In this document: positions 22,284 to 32,940 of the stretch, piece by piece | Layout of the letters: every line of letters begins with the position of its first letter | Numbering within the stretch: position 1 is the first letter of the stretch | NCBI GenBank assembly: GCA_030549175.1 | Contig: JAUKUA010000006.1 | Location: forward strand, 3,720,001 to 3,784,000 | From: Lasiosphaeris hirsuta | Taxonomy: Eukaryota > Ascomycota > Sordariomycetes > Sordariales > Lasiosphaeriaceae | DNA length: 64,000 bases | Direction: 5' to 3' | Program-made: the position numbers and the translations under genes | Notes under the pieces: generated by a model | The model's input: only the letters and a program-made list of their open reading frames with translations | What the model was told of the DNA's origin: nothing | Databases searched by the model: none

Positions 22284-22781
22284 ACCGCCTCGAAAGCCGG
22301 CAGGTACGTCAGCCAGGTCCCGTGTGTCTTAGATATAACCTCCCAATTGGATGGTCAGGACCGAAGACGCAGCTAGGGGATGCGAGATTACAAGGTGTTA
22401 CCTCTGATGATGTTGTTGATCCGCAGGGAGCTTTGCTTGCCTTGTTGACTAGCTTGCTCCACAACAAATCGGGTGTGGTGCTGTCTCGGGTTGTGGCGCC
22501 GTGGACGTGACGTGGACGGTGAATAACCAGGATTCCTCTTGGGGTATGTCGAGTGACAAATTGCTTCCAAGATACGGGATATGCAGTCGGTCAAGATGGA
22601 AGGAATTTAGGCTTGTCGATCCAGGCCTGCCAATTGAATTATGGGGCTTTGGAGTTTACTGGGGGGGGGCAGCTGCCTTGGACTGGTATTTATCGTCAGG
22701 GGGGTAGGCGCACTTGCATCTATTGTTTTCCCTCCGACTCTCTAAACAACTATAACACATCGATAAGACTGCACCGCCATC
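22284..22781. other. Upstream region of the terpene-synthase-like gene
   Basis: No gene seen. A polyG run lies at about 22,661-22,669. Confidence 0.45.
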
Positions 22782-24155
22782 ATGGAAGCCTGCAGTGTAA
22801 TGCCGGAGGTTGAGCTTAATGGCTCTGCGGTTACACAGGATGGAGTCCTTACAGATCTCGAGAATCACAAGACCACCACGGCGCCAACACAGAAACACCA
22901 AGACACCTGGTTCTTCCCCAAGGAGTTTTCCGACGATTTAATCGGTATTTCCGGTCTCAGCGCGCGCATGCGAGAAGAAGTGCTCAACACAGCATGGGAG
23001 TATTCCCGGGTGGTGATACCACAATATTCAAATTGGACGCGCTTCTGCTGCTACGTCCGTCTGTCTGTGATCGGGATCGTTGCAGAGTACAACGGGGAGT
23101 GGACCGACATAACAGCGAGCAGCAAGATGCTCGGTTACGACGTCGACGAGCTGCTTGATACCATGCTCATGGGCCGGCCTGGGGCAGAGGAGTCCAAGAA
23201 CGAATATCGCACGTATTTGCTGGTTACATCTGCCAAGTCGTCTGGGAGGTATGCATTGTCTCTTCCCACACCTCCTCTGTGAGATTCTAATAAATACCAG
23301 ACGAGACGACGACCTCTTCCGTCGCTACGTCAACCACCTCGCCCGCTCGCCTAAAATTTGGTTCCGCGCCCGTGACGGCGACGCCCTCATCCGCTTCGGA
23401 CTCGCCGCGGCACTCTCGTCAAATGATATCGACAACGTCTGGTTCACCGAGGACCAGCTCCAGGTGCTGGGCGAGATCTGCGTGACCCTCTACGACGCCG
23501 TCGCCTTCTTCAAGCACCGCTCCGAGGGGGAGATTCATAATACCTTTGCCTATCTTGATCTGAAACTGCGGGCTGATGCCTACCGGCGCGCCAGGGAGGT
23601 GTTGTGGTCGATTGATTCCGCATGGGGGATGTCGCCGCGTCGTCTTGTTGCTTTGAATCATGTGCGGTTCTTTGGTGGGCCGATGCACATGACCATGAGG
23701 AGGTATCGATATGTGGAGAATGGGTTGGAGTTGGGACGGCCTGAGACGGAGGATATGATTAAGGATGCGAGGGAGTATTATAAGCTTTGTACGTGTTTAC
23801 TTCCACTACCCACCCCCCCCCCCACCCCCCCCCCCGTCTTCTCAGGTGTGCTGATGACACTTGACTTGCAGGGTACCGCGTCGACGCCAGGGAGACTTTT
23901 GATGAGCAGCAGGCGAGGTTTGCCAGCGTCATTGAGAGACGAGACTATTTGCTTTTCCCAGGCCTGGCAGAGTTGCTCGAGGAGGACGTCAAGCGGAATT
24001 GCGATCAGTGTGTGTACAGCAATAACTACGGCGCTCGCGGCATCAATGAGTTTGGTGGCGTGAAGCTCTGCGAGCGATGCAGCGACGAGTGGCGTCGGCA
24101 TAGCGAGACCCTCCCGCAGCGGGCGGCTGAGGCGTTCCCCGAGATTGATGGTTGA
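22782..24155 (+). CDS. ABA3-type (alpha-ionylideneethane synthase-like) terpene synthase homologue
   Basis: Three exons: 22782-23248, 23301-23788, 23872-24155; 412 residues, all junctions in frame. Order: DTWFFPKEFSDDLIGI; AWEYSRVVIPQYSNWTRF; LGYDVDELLDTML; then, after intron 1, RRYVNHLARSPKIWFRARDG, ALIRFGLAAALSSNDIDNVW, LYDAVAFFKHRSEGEI, VRFFGGPMHMTMRRYRYVE and YYKLW. These blocks match, as I recall them, the fungal family founded by Botrytis BcABA3, which cyclises farnesyl diphosphate to alpha-ionylideneethane without classical DDxxD/NSE motifs; most homologues are uncharacterised. The C-terminus has CxxC..CxxC spacing (CDQC...CERC), possibly metal-binding. Intron 2 contains a long C tract. 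A P450 relic lies 1.5 kb downstream. Family call by memory of motifs; product not predictable. Confidence 0.7.
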
Positions 24156-25626
24156 CGTTGAACGATGTTTCAAAACAAATGTGTGTGATTTCTCTCTTTA
24201 AATCCGCCTCGGTCGGCAGACCGGGTTCATCGTCATTGCCCTTTGAGTATGAGCTTTCAGGGGCTCCGGCCAGGCAAAAGGGAGGTCTTGGGCTGTTGCA
24301 AACGGGCCAAGGGAGTTACTCGTCACAGCCGTCAAAAGGCATTCAGGGTGTTCACCAAATGCGTTTCGGGAATGTTTTGACATATTTCGAGCGGCCCGGT
24401 GAATGCTTCTCCGGCGTGCTGTCCTTGGCTTCTGGATTGGAGGAGGGGGTGTTATGGATATTAAGAAGCCTGAGAGAGAGGCTGGGAGTGCCAAGAAGAT
24501 TGAGATTCGGTGATTTTTATTCTTGAGGTGAATTTGTGGGAAGGGACTCGTTATTCAGGGACTGGGGAGGGGAGCTTTAGACGGGTGATGAGGAAATTGC
24601 TTTGGAGAAGAATGAGAGCCACCAGATTGTTTGCTGTTTCCAAGGTCTGCAGACAATTAAATCAATGCAACGAGTAGCTAACGTTCTGAAATCATAATCA
24701 TGCTGCCGCTCCGAAGTATGATAGCACATTACACGAGACAAGGGCGGCCCTAATCTCACAGCAATACAAATGGATCTCCCCTAGACAGGTTGAGCAGATG
24801 ACTACGTGAATGAATAGGATACGAATTGATTGATTGTTGCTTGCTTACTTGAAACTCTCTACAGAAGAGGAGGTTCTTTATAGGCACAGAGGGTTCTGTG
24901 GGCCTCACAGTGACGTAAGCAACCTCTAGATACAGAAGGTTCAGTGGGCCACAGAACCTTGTGTTCAGAAAGGTTTTTGTCTGAGCGCACAGCGCTCAGA
25001 TTTGGTGATGGTATTTCCATCACTTGCCCACTCCTGAAGCCACAGTGGGGTAGAAATGGTCATAGGTTTCCTAACAGGTATCTCTACCATTGGGGTGCTT
25101 AGGCACCGTAGGTCGGTAATTATCACGAAAGTCACACTCACGCCATTCTGGAACAGCGAAACTATACCTAGAACCGGAACAAACAACATGCTGTATAAAT
25201 CCTACAAATCCCTATATAGTAACTACTACTTGCTAATATTCTCTGTTAGATCTGCAGTCTGCCAGCCTATAAAGTTATGATACCTATAACCCTCCGAGAC
25301 TTCAACTTCTACTCCTCAGCGCACGTCTTTTCTGCAGCGGGCTTCGGCTCCTAGCATCCACCTTCTGCTGCCACCCCAGCATCCCCTTAATATTCTCAAT
25401 AGAAAAGCGTTCTATATGCCTGTATGTCGCATAACTGCCGTGGGTGTGGCACAGCGCTCTCTCTTTTGTATATATTCGGCGCTCACGCGCCTTGCTCACT
25501 GATCTGGGGGCATAAGATCTACGGTACGTTTCGGGGGGCGTCGCCCTTGCAGCATCGTGTACTGAGAGACAGGTCCCGTTGTCTGGATCGCTCCGAGCGA
25601 GGTGCATCTAAGCAACGCCGACAATT
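24156..25626. other. Gene-free stretch with hairpins
   Basis: Perfect hairpins: CTGAGCGC-aca-GCGCTCAG at 24,981-24,999 and GTGATGG-tattt-CCATCAC at about 25,004-25,022. Repeated (a)cagaaCC/GGttctg blocks lie at 24,888-24,960. This clustering suggests a decayed LTR or small transposon, but ends cannot be fixed. No gene seen. Confidence 0.45.
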
Positions 25627-25860
25627 ATGATAAGATTTTACTCGATCGGGAGCAAATTCTTCAAAGACGCAGTCTTTTACAGTGGTACTGGTGATGAGTA
25701 CTCCGGGTTTGCCACGATCCACAATGACCATCACCGCCGCCGCCGTGCGCCGCTCGACCCCTTCTTTTCTCGGCGGGCTGTGCTTGAGCTAGAAAGGGTC
25801 GTGCAGGATAAGGTCGTAAAGCTCTGCCGCCTCGTCGAGGAGGGGATGGCCCAAGCCAAG
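25627..25860 (+). pseudogene. Cytochrome P450 N-terminal-half fragment
   Basis: Frame reads FYSIGSKFFKDAVFYSGTGD, GFATIHNDHHRRRRAPLDPF, FSRRAVLELERVVQDKVVKL. H..RR..L.PfFSr..v..le..v...v..l is the C-helix region (heme-propionate contact) of fungal P450s of the trichodiene-oxygenase/CYP58-like kind. No heme-binding Cys loop or other P450 part is found, and the frame ends in low-complexity repeat at 25,866. Dead fragment. Its place next to the ABA3-like gene is notable, since ABA3 works with P450s in abscisic acid clusters. Confidence 0.7.
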
Positions 25861-25865
25861 TATTC

Positions 25866-25956
25866 CTGGAGAAGCTCCTCCAATCGAGACATCTCCAACT
25901 CTCGAAACACTTCCAACTCTCGAGACACCAGCTCTCGAGACACCTCCAACTCCTGA
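25866..25956 (+). repeat. Degenerate short tandem repeat
   Basis: About four to five copies of a unit like CTCGAGACACYTCCAACT (about 18 bp, variable). It directly follows the P450 fragment and encodes SN/SRDT low-complexity peptide. Confidence 0.7.
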
Positions 25957-26050
25957 GATATCCACTGTTGACCAGGTATGGGTCTATATACCCCGCTACT
26001 CAGCCGACTCATACTCACAAGAAACAGCAGAGCTCCCAGACTCAACACAC

Positions 26051-26826
26051 AATGGATTGGCTGGGTTGGATCCGCTCGGTCCTAGGCCCAATGCTCCCTA
26101 TCGCATCCCAGATCTACGGCATCAAGAAAATCGCCTCATTACTCCAGAGATAGGACATTTGAGTAATGATGGGAGCCCTGGTGGCCACTCCTGTACTCCT
26201 TGGGATCGTTGATTCTCAACGCCAAAAGAGCATTGCCACACGACAGTCTCAAAGAGCAACGAGACGATTGAAAATATCAATTCGGGAGTCAGAAAAAAAG
26301 TCACCATGATCGAAACTCAGGCCGGGAGAATGTGGAGAGATTGCGGATGGAGAAAGAGCTTTGCCTTGCATTCATGAGTAGACCAGACGTCACAGCGGCC
26401 GATGCCGCTGTTCTACTGAGGGCTATTCTCATGCCTGCCGAGGCTCCTGCCCTTGAGGCCCCACATTAATCCTAGCAGTAAGGAGAGAGAACTCCAGAGT
26501 CATATCCGCCCGAGGTGAATCCATTAGGCGCATGGCCCAAGCCAGACAAGTAAACGCCCATCATTCTCGTCCTACACCGCGCGTCGGGCAAGAACCCCGG
26601 CGGCCGTATCCCGGGTACGACAGGGAAGGACACGCTCGCCCCGGTCGTTCAGACCATCAGGGCGCACCAGACCAGCTACCGACTATTTCTAGAGAAATCG
26701 TACAGTTATTAGGCTTTGGAAACGACCTGTGTTGATTGGTGAACAGATGGAGATGGACGCCTTGATGCCTCAATCTGAAAAGCTAAAAAGCGAGGAGCCC
26801 AAGAAAAACACTCTGCACATCGCGTA
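26051..26826 (+). pseudogene. Decayed gene of unknown family
   Basis: Successive plus frames carry protein-like blocks in plausible order: MDWLGWIRSVLGPMLPIASQ at 26,051; SQRQKSIATRQSQRATRRL; RLRMEKELCLAFMSRPDVTA, AADAAVLLRAILMPAE; TLAPVVQTIRAHQTSYRLFL, a stop, ALETTC; and MDALMPQSEKLKSEEPKK ending TAG near 26,826. Frame changes and stops separate them. This looks like one gene of about 250 residues broken by several indels. I do not recognise the family. Confidence 0.4.
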
Positions 26827-26841
26827 GGCCACTCGCTCTGA

Positions 26842-28017
26842 TCACACGACGTCCTTATGCCTCAGCCCAACACCAAGAGTTGCAAAGGGGAAAGGAAAAC
26901 AAGACAAGAAAAAGAAAAAAAAAGGGGAACAGAAGTTGCTGCAATCACACGTCGATGTGCAGATCGTCTCGCTCAGCATCGAGATGCACACCATCTTGTT
27001 CAGGGTCGGGCAACTCGGATCCGGGAGCCCGCGGCGGGAGGGGGGGGTTTCGGCATTGGGGTCGTCAGGCTCAGTAGGGTCCACTTCCAGACGGATCTGG
27101 GTGGGAAAGACGGGCTTGATGGAGCGGTCGGTGAACTTGTCTGGATGGTCGAGAAGCCAACGTAACTTGGCCAAGCCGTAAAGATCGTGGCGCTTCTGTG
27201 AGATGCGCTGGTTTCCTTTCTCGTCGTGCCATGGGAGGGTGAAGCAAGCCCACGGTTTTGGATGGCCAATCTTGGCCGCCGAGTTGAAGTCGATCAGGCA
27301 GGGCATCCCATCTGGTCGGATCATGACGTTAGCTGGGCAAATATCATTGTGGGCAATGCCGACGACATGGTGGAGATGGTCGACAGCGGACTCGAGCGCC
27401 GCCATGAAGGGCTCCTTGTCGATCTTGTGAAGCTCGCCAGCGAACATGCACTCGGTCAGGGCGGAACCTGGGACCATGTCGAGCACCAGGCCGGTGATGA
27501 ATCCTCTTCGGACGCGGTAGCCGTGGTATCTGACAATGTTGGGGTGCTGCGAGTGCTGCGACAAAAGGTCCAACATTCGGGCCTCGTGGAGCACAAGGTC
27601 GGGAATCGTCAATGTGTCGGTCAGGTGGTTATCCCCGTTGTGAGACATGAGGCTTTCTAGGTGCCCTGGCCGCTTGGTATAAAAGTCTGGGCCAGCATGC
27701 GAGTCGGGGACCGTGGGGACGCACTCGCCGTCGGGAAGCTTGGGGAACAGGGCATCATCTGGGACCTTGTACATGGCCGCATGGATGGCCTCCAGAGTGT
27801 CCGGAGATGGCCATTCGTCCTTCGCTGCGTCTGGAAAGCGGGCGTGGTCTGGCTTGAACTGGCCAGCATACACGTGATCATCCTCGTCGTCCCAAACAAC
27901 AAACGTAAGGCTAGACAAGGATTTTGGGTTGACATGATCAGTCCCCGGAGGAGGAGGAGGGAGGTAGTGTCGTTGGATCTCGAGGTTGAAAAGGTTAGGA
28001 GGAGTATGTTTCGCCAT
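26842..28017 (-). CDS. Atypical protein-kinase-like protein
   Basis: Single exon, 391 residues, start MAKHTPPNLF. The N-lobe has a candidate alphaC Glu in VLHEARMLDLLSQHSQHPNI and hinge GLVLDMVPGSAL. The catalytic loop reads VVGIAHNDICPANVMIRPDG (HND where kinases have HRD; catalytic Asp and the metal-binding Asn are kept). The DFG site reads CLIDFNSAAKIG (DFN). No clear glycine-rich loop or VAIK Lys is visible. This fits fungal-specific kinase-like families that may be weakly active or pseudokinases. The C-terminal 50 residues (FCSPFFFFFLSCF, encoded by an A-rich tract) look non-homologous, so the true stop may have been lost or an intron missed. Upstream lies a G-rich tract (GGGAGG) at 28,080-28,100. 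Confidence 0.75.
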   Translation of the reverse strand: MAKHTPPNLFNLEIQRHYLPPPPPGTDHVNPKSLSSLTFVVWDDEDDHVYAGQFKPDHARFPDAAKDEWPSPDTLEAIHAAMYKVPDDALFPKLPDGECVPTVPDSHAGPDFYTKRPGHLESLMSHNGDNHLTDTLTIPDLVLHEARMLDLLSQHSQHPNIVRYHGYRVRRGFITGLVLDMVPGSALTECMFAGELHKIDKEPFMAALESAVDHLHHVVGIAHNDICPANVMIRPDGMPCLIDFNSAAKIGHPKPWACFTLPWHDEKGNQRISQKRHDLYGLAKLRWLLDHPDKFTDRSIKPVFPTQIRLEVDPTEPDDPNAETPPSRRGLPDPSCPTLNKMVCISMLSETICTSTCDCSNFCSPFFFFFLSCFPFPFATLGVGLRHKDVV

Positions 28018-30445
28018 GATTAGGGAGACACAACACCAAAGTTAGGAATGGGCAAGAATTAAGTTGGCCCAGAGCGGATTGGGGAGGGGGAGGGGGAGGG
28101 TGGCACACGATGGAATGATAAATGTGAGAATAGTCGGCCCTCAAGGGCAGTCAATATGAAAGGAGGAGCTGGGTAGATAACCTAGCTTGCCTAGGTAGGG
28201 TCGCGCAAACAAAGCGAAAAACCACGCCAAGGCTTTAGCATCGACGCATGCGTAAAAACAGGGGGAAGTGGTCAGTGGGTCGGAATGATGATGCCACGAG
28301 CGGCCCAAGATGCGTAAACCGAACATTATAATACTGTGCGGTTGCGTGTCAGTTACTCTGAACAGCTGGGAGATGGGGCAACTGAAGATGTAGCTATCAA
28401 AGCTCAGGCCAGCCCGACTGATCGCCCGCAAGGGAGTCCAACTACGCACCATGAAGGTGGCGGGCTGAAACGAATCAAGGTGACAAAGCGCCTTCCACAC
28501 CTGACCTGCACCTCCTATCTGTGTAGGTACGGATCCATAAACGAGAGCGGCCCCCTGCATTTTGCCAGTGAAACATGACCAGTGCTGCGAGGCATCATTT
28601 TTTTTCTCGCTCTCCCTCTTCTCCCTCTTCTCCCTTTTTCAGGTTATGTAGTGTTCTGAATGCAAACGATTTCACGACCTAGGAACCGAATATGGCCCCC
28701 CGTGCTCCAGAGTGTTGCAAATGTGCATGTGTTGCAGGGTTATTAGCGTTCCAGACCCGGCTAGTTTGGTCTCAAACGGCCACCTTCGTGCTGGTACCTG
28801 TTTTGTGAGTTCAGTCCGAATAGTGGCTTCTTGGGGGTTTGAGGTACGCACCCATTCTGGAGAGAGATGGCTGATTTTGGTGTGAAACATGCATAAATGA
28901 GGACCGGCGCGGACTGGCGCAATCACATGTGACCTGAGCCTAGCATCCCTCAACCGCCACATCTCAGAAGGAGAACTAAGCGAAAGCTCCTGAGGCGCAC
29001 CCCAGCCGCGCGGTGAATGGCAAGACCCGCATGAAGACAATTCTTTCCCGCTCATCTTGATCGTTCTTACTACAAGCGGCCATATACAACAGCCAGGTGG
29101 TGTGAGACGATGGGCTTGACATATGATGTCTCTGCGGCTGGTAAATAAAAGGCCTCCTCCCTCCATCCTGACAACTTTGGAGCAAGCTCCCTGAGACAGC
29201 ACTCCTATCTTGCCCAGCAACAACAAGTAAATGACAACACCCCCAACACCACCAACATCGCCAGTACGCTAAAACGAAGCCTCTTTCTTCAAGCTGCCTC
29301 CCTCGGAGTACCACGCCTTTGCTCCGTTCCTTCGCCCATCATGTAGGTTGTTCCCTTTTTTTTGGTTTTCGCGCCCCCGCGCATCAATCCCCCCCTTCCA
29401 CCGTCGGTAAAGCCACCGTAAACTGACCACTTCTAGGTGTACCTTGACCAAGGAAGCTTTCGAGCGTAACATTTTTCACACGGGACCGAACTGCCCAAGT
29501 TTCTCCATCGTCAATGGTACTTGGCAAAATTTGCAGCACTGCTTCAATTCTCAGTGTCATACGTCGCCTTGCTATCGGCAGCCAAAGCAGGACATCAGTC
29601 CGCCTATGTCCAACGAGAATGGCTCGGATGCGACCAATTCCAATGGCCGCTGAGAATCTCTCCGAGATTGTCCTTTGGGCTCCGTCCTGTCGGCACTTGC
29701 CCCCGCACGTCACGCGGCACCGTACAAAGACCAACATTCAAATCGGGCATTAGAAGGGTGGGGTGAAAAGGACGCCCGGGCAATGAGGCCCGTCGAGGTT
29801 GGATAAGCTAAAGAGGTCTGAGGGATCATTCTGTTTCTCTCTTTTTGGTGTCGAGGTAGTCATACTCACCGAATTAACTTGAAGTCGCCCCTTACCGCTT
29901 TGCCCCCCACACCAAACAGTGCACTTGAATGTGCTGTGCATGTGTGTACACAAATCTAGAAGTGCCCAGCCGCCCACTTGGCGTCCCATAAGGGCATGGT
30001 CTCGCGACTTTTTCAGTAGAAGAATCGCGCCCGTGCGTTGCTTGCAGTTTCCCGTGTAACCTGGCCGGACTGACAAGCCGCGGGCGTGGAGGCTGAGGGG
30101 ATCTTGTTGAATCATGCGCATCTATTCGCGGAGACCATTTCAAATTGGCGACGGAGATGTATGCGCACATATGAGCTTACAGCCGGTTTCAGTCGTAGAA
30201 TAGCTGGCTTGACAGTGGTTATTTCCCCTAACTTCAATACCGAGTTCACCACCCCGATATTGACTTGACGTGTCCTGGAATTTTACAGGTTAGTTGCGCC
30301 TTCTTCCTGGTCCGGATAAACTGTTATAAAAACATCCCCTTTGTGAAAGTCTCGTCAGCGGTGTCCCCTCCCTCCGTGACCTTTCACTCTTCCTAGACTA
30401 TCTGTAAATACCATGTACAGCGTTTAAGTCTACTTTTCGGTTCCA
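28018..30445. other. Long gene-poor stretch
   Basis: Many open frames, none with a recognisable domain. One possible small broken gene begins ATG 29,231 (MTTPPTPPTSPVR, TAA, NEASFFKLPPSEYHAFAPFL), where TAA could derive from CAA, followed by a possible donor at 29,342. Support is weak. Region 28,600-28,640 is a CT-rich tract. Confidence 0.4.
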
Positions 30446-30584
30446 ATGCGTCCGGACGCCGAACCTGACAACAACTTGATTGTATTAACGCCCGAACAAG
30501 CCTCACAAGTTGACCTCAAGCCCAATGTGACGGCTGGCACACATACACACGCCGTCACTCCTCCTACCCCGAAGAGAGCCATTC

Positions 30585-30812
30585 GCTGCTAGTAAGGAAC
30601 TAGACCATTCACTGCCAGTATGGAGACCATTCACTGCCAGTATGGAGACCATTCACTGGAAGAACGAGTGGCCTGAGTTACCTAGGACTTTTACATAAGT
30701 CTAGAACCCGGCTACTACTCGTTCTTCCTCCTCTCTCTCCGTAGCTTCTTTTTATACAATCAAGGATAGGTTATTATAGCCTTGCCTCTCTACATTCTAA
30801 CCCGCCGTGACA
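30585..30812 (-). mobile_element. Probable solo LTR inside the kinase-like pseudogene
   Basis: On the minus strand the block starts TGTCACGGCGGGTTAGA at 30812. It contains a TATA-like TATAAAAAGAAGC followed by a purine-rich stretch, a 12-bp inverted repeat (GGAAGAACGAGT / ACTCGTTCTTCC) and a 22-bp tandem repeat. This is the usual layout of fungal gypsy-type LTRs. The distal end is uncertain (a TAGCA end near 30,587 is possible) and no clear 5-bp target duplication was found. Confidence 0.5.
30603..30660 (+). repeat. 22-bp tandem repeat
   Basis: Two exact copies of gaccattcactgccagtatg+ga (30,603-30,624 and 30,625-30,646) plus a 14-bp partial third copy. A diverged copy (gagccattcgctgctag...) precedes them. 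Confidence 0.9.
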
Positions 30813-31656
30813 CCTAAGCTGATGGCGGGGCTACGGGAGTTATAAGGCACTGTTATTCCCATCTACTACAGTCTTGTTGTCTGTGGTAAAGCAACCAGTA
30901 CCTACTACGCTGGTGCTCTCGGACATTGGAGGACACGAACTCAACCAACCCGAGGTAGGCGCAATTCCAAAGGACCAGCTGGCTAAGTTGCTACGTGATG
31001 CATTTGAGGCTCTCGTACGTTACGGTGTCGGTCACGGTGATTTGAAGTTAGATAATTTATACCTTTGTTCGGGATAATGGCCTTAACGTTGTAGTGGTGG
31101 ACTTGGAGAGCGTCGAAGACGTTGACCCGGCAAACTCGGCCTTCTTCATATCTCACGAATTTCACCGGTCTCATCAAGAGTGTCTCTCATCGATGACGGC
31201 TTCCTACCTAAGCAGTGATTATATATACCAGGTTTGTAGTGATTCCTTTTATTGTGGCTTAGCTTATTACTTAGTTTGAGACTCCAGCTGCTAGATCGAG
31301 TTTAAGTTCGAAATCGAGATGAATCCATGTCGACGGTTAAAGAAATCCTAGAGCGATGGGAGTGAAAATGGTAGGACTCCGATGGTCACGCGGCACTCAA
31401 CGACGTAAAACCCGTGGAGTCGCCAAGAGATAGGCACATCCAGGGCCAAATGAGGGCGAGGCCAAGCTTCTCGCGAAACGAGGGTCAGAGCGTAGCCGTG
31501 AGAGCCTTGGGCAAAGCTAGCTAGGGGATTGAAGAGGAAAGGAGCGTATGTGAAGTTAAGAGAATAAGAAGAGGACCTTCACCGACATTAGGGTCGGCGG
31601 TCTATTTATACGCGGACGCGACTTGGGGCCAATATAGGAATAGAGAATAATAAATA

Positions 31657-32019
31657 ACGTAGCTGCATAGCGAGCGCGCACTTTAAATTCCCATATATAA
31701 CCCTGAAAATTTCCAAGACTAACTTTGTCAATATTAAGTATACAACTCTAAAAGTTTAAAATTGGTTTATGTGTTGTATAAGAAGTATGATGAAAACATT
31801 TTTAGTAAACTGAGCTTATAAGGTTAGGGTATAATCTAGCTTTTATAATTTTTGCTACCTAGATTTTAATCTAACCTTAGCCTAGTAGCTTTAGCTTACC
31901 AAAAATGCTTTCATTGAGTTAATTATGTAATAGTTAAGCCAATTTAAAGTTTTCAGGGTTATATATGGGATTTTAAAGTGCGCGCTCGCTATACATGCGC
32001 GCTCGCTATGCAGTTACGT
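31657..32019. mobile_element. MITE with TA target duplication (Tc1/mariner-pogo type)
   Basis: Inverted ends begin ACGTAGCTGCATAGCGAGCG (left, 31657) and ACGTAACTGCATAGCGAGCG (right, reverse complement from 32019). They continue through ACTTTAAA..TCCCATATATAA and CCCTGAAAA for more than 50 bp. TA dinucleotides flank both ends (31,655-31,656 and 32,020-32,021), the target duplication of the Tc1/mariner superfamily. The right arm carries an extra 17-bp duplication of the CGAGCGCGC block. Length 363 bp, AT-rich centre, no transposase. Confidence 0.8.
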
Positions 32020-32940
32020 TACTAGAAAGAAAATAAATATATTAAGAGATAATAATAGTTAGATTTCTTTTACTAACTTTTTAATAAATCTTATATTACT
32101 ACTAAGGATGATGTAACTTCCCGTTGTCTCCGAGACCTATTGTTACGTGGAAGAATGTAGATAGCTCAGATAGGTTAGTCCGTTGTGCGCAGTCCCTGCG
32201 CTCAATTGAGCACAGGGGGTGCGCTGCCATATAATGGCAGCGCGCCCTCCAGACTGCGTGCCAACGGGCCATCCTGTACAATTATTTACATTACCATTAC
32301 AATATGTCATGTCAGTGTTCATGTGAAGGGCCACCAACATAACGCTCACCAAAGCGGTCCTTTTGACCGTAGCACCTATACGACATAAATATTTAGATCT
32401 AAGTTACTACCTCTTGCCGACCTATCCTAAACTACTTACCATTTCCTTTTCTACGCTTAAAACCCGTAAGAAATATCTAAAATAAATATATATTTACCTA
32501 ATAACCAAAAGAATGGTAACTGATCCGACGAAATAGATACTAAACTAACTACCTAACGTTGACTAGAGTTTACTATCTATAGTTCCTTCGGGTAGGTATA
32601 TAAATGCCTTAGCTAAAGTGAATATATGTTGCCTAATACCTGGGATATAAATACTTCGTTTCCGTAGAGGTATCGTCTGCTAACGATTCAAGGTACCGAA
32701 ACTCGTCATTCGCACCGACTCTATCAACTCCTTCGCTAAAACAACACTACGAGAAGACGACCAGGGGTAGTAGATAGAACGGTCGACAGAGTTAGAGACG
32801 CCTTCTAAATTACGTCCTTGATAACTCGGTACAACGCTCTTAGTCCCGTACACACCGATAAGAACCTGCCGTATGATGACCCTAGGCCAAATAACCAGGG
32901 TGACAAGCCTAGTAACATGGACGAGCCTATCCAACCAGTA
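32020..32940. other. AT-rich, with palindromes near 32.2 kb
   Basis: Palindromes cluster at 32,200-32,250: GCTCAATTGAGC and GCGCTGCCAT-ata-ATGGCAGCGC (10-bp arms, 3-nt loop). They sit in a GC-normal block (about 32,130-32,290) inside AT-rich DNA and suggest a small insertion. 32,690-32,940 is probably the decayed 5' part of the phosphotransferase pseudogene. Confidence 0.5.

Larger units (their letters stand above)
30446..31279 (+). pseudogene. Kinase-like pseudogene carrying an insertion
   Basis: A first block (MRPDAEPDNNLIVLTPEQAS, THTHAVTPPTPKRAIRC) ends at 30,590 in tandem stops where repeat/LTR sequence begins. After it, a frame from 30,874 reads TTLVLSDIGGHELNQ, LLRDAFEALVRYGVGHGDLK and LDNLYLCSG. 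It then shifts frame to NGLNVVVVDLESVEDVDP and ANSAFFISHEFHRSHQE. HGDLKLDN is a kinase-type catalytic loop (HGD; Asn kept) and VVDLESV occupies the DFG site, as in a fungal-specific kinase-like family. Broken by the insertion plus at least one frameshift. Confidence 0.65.
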
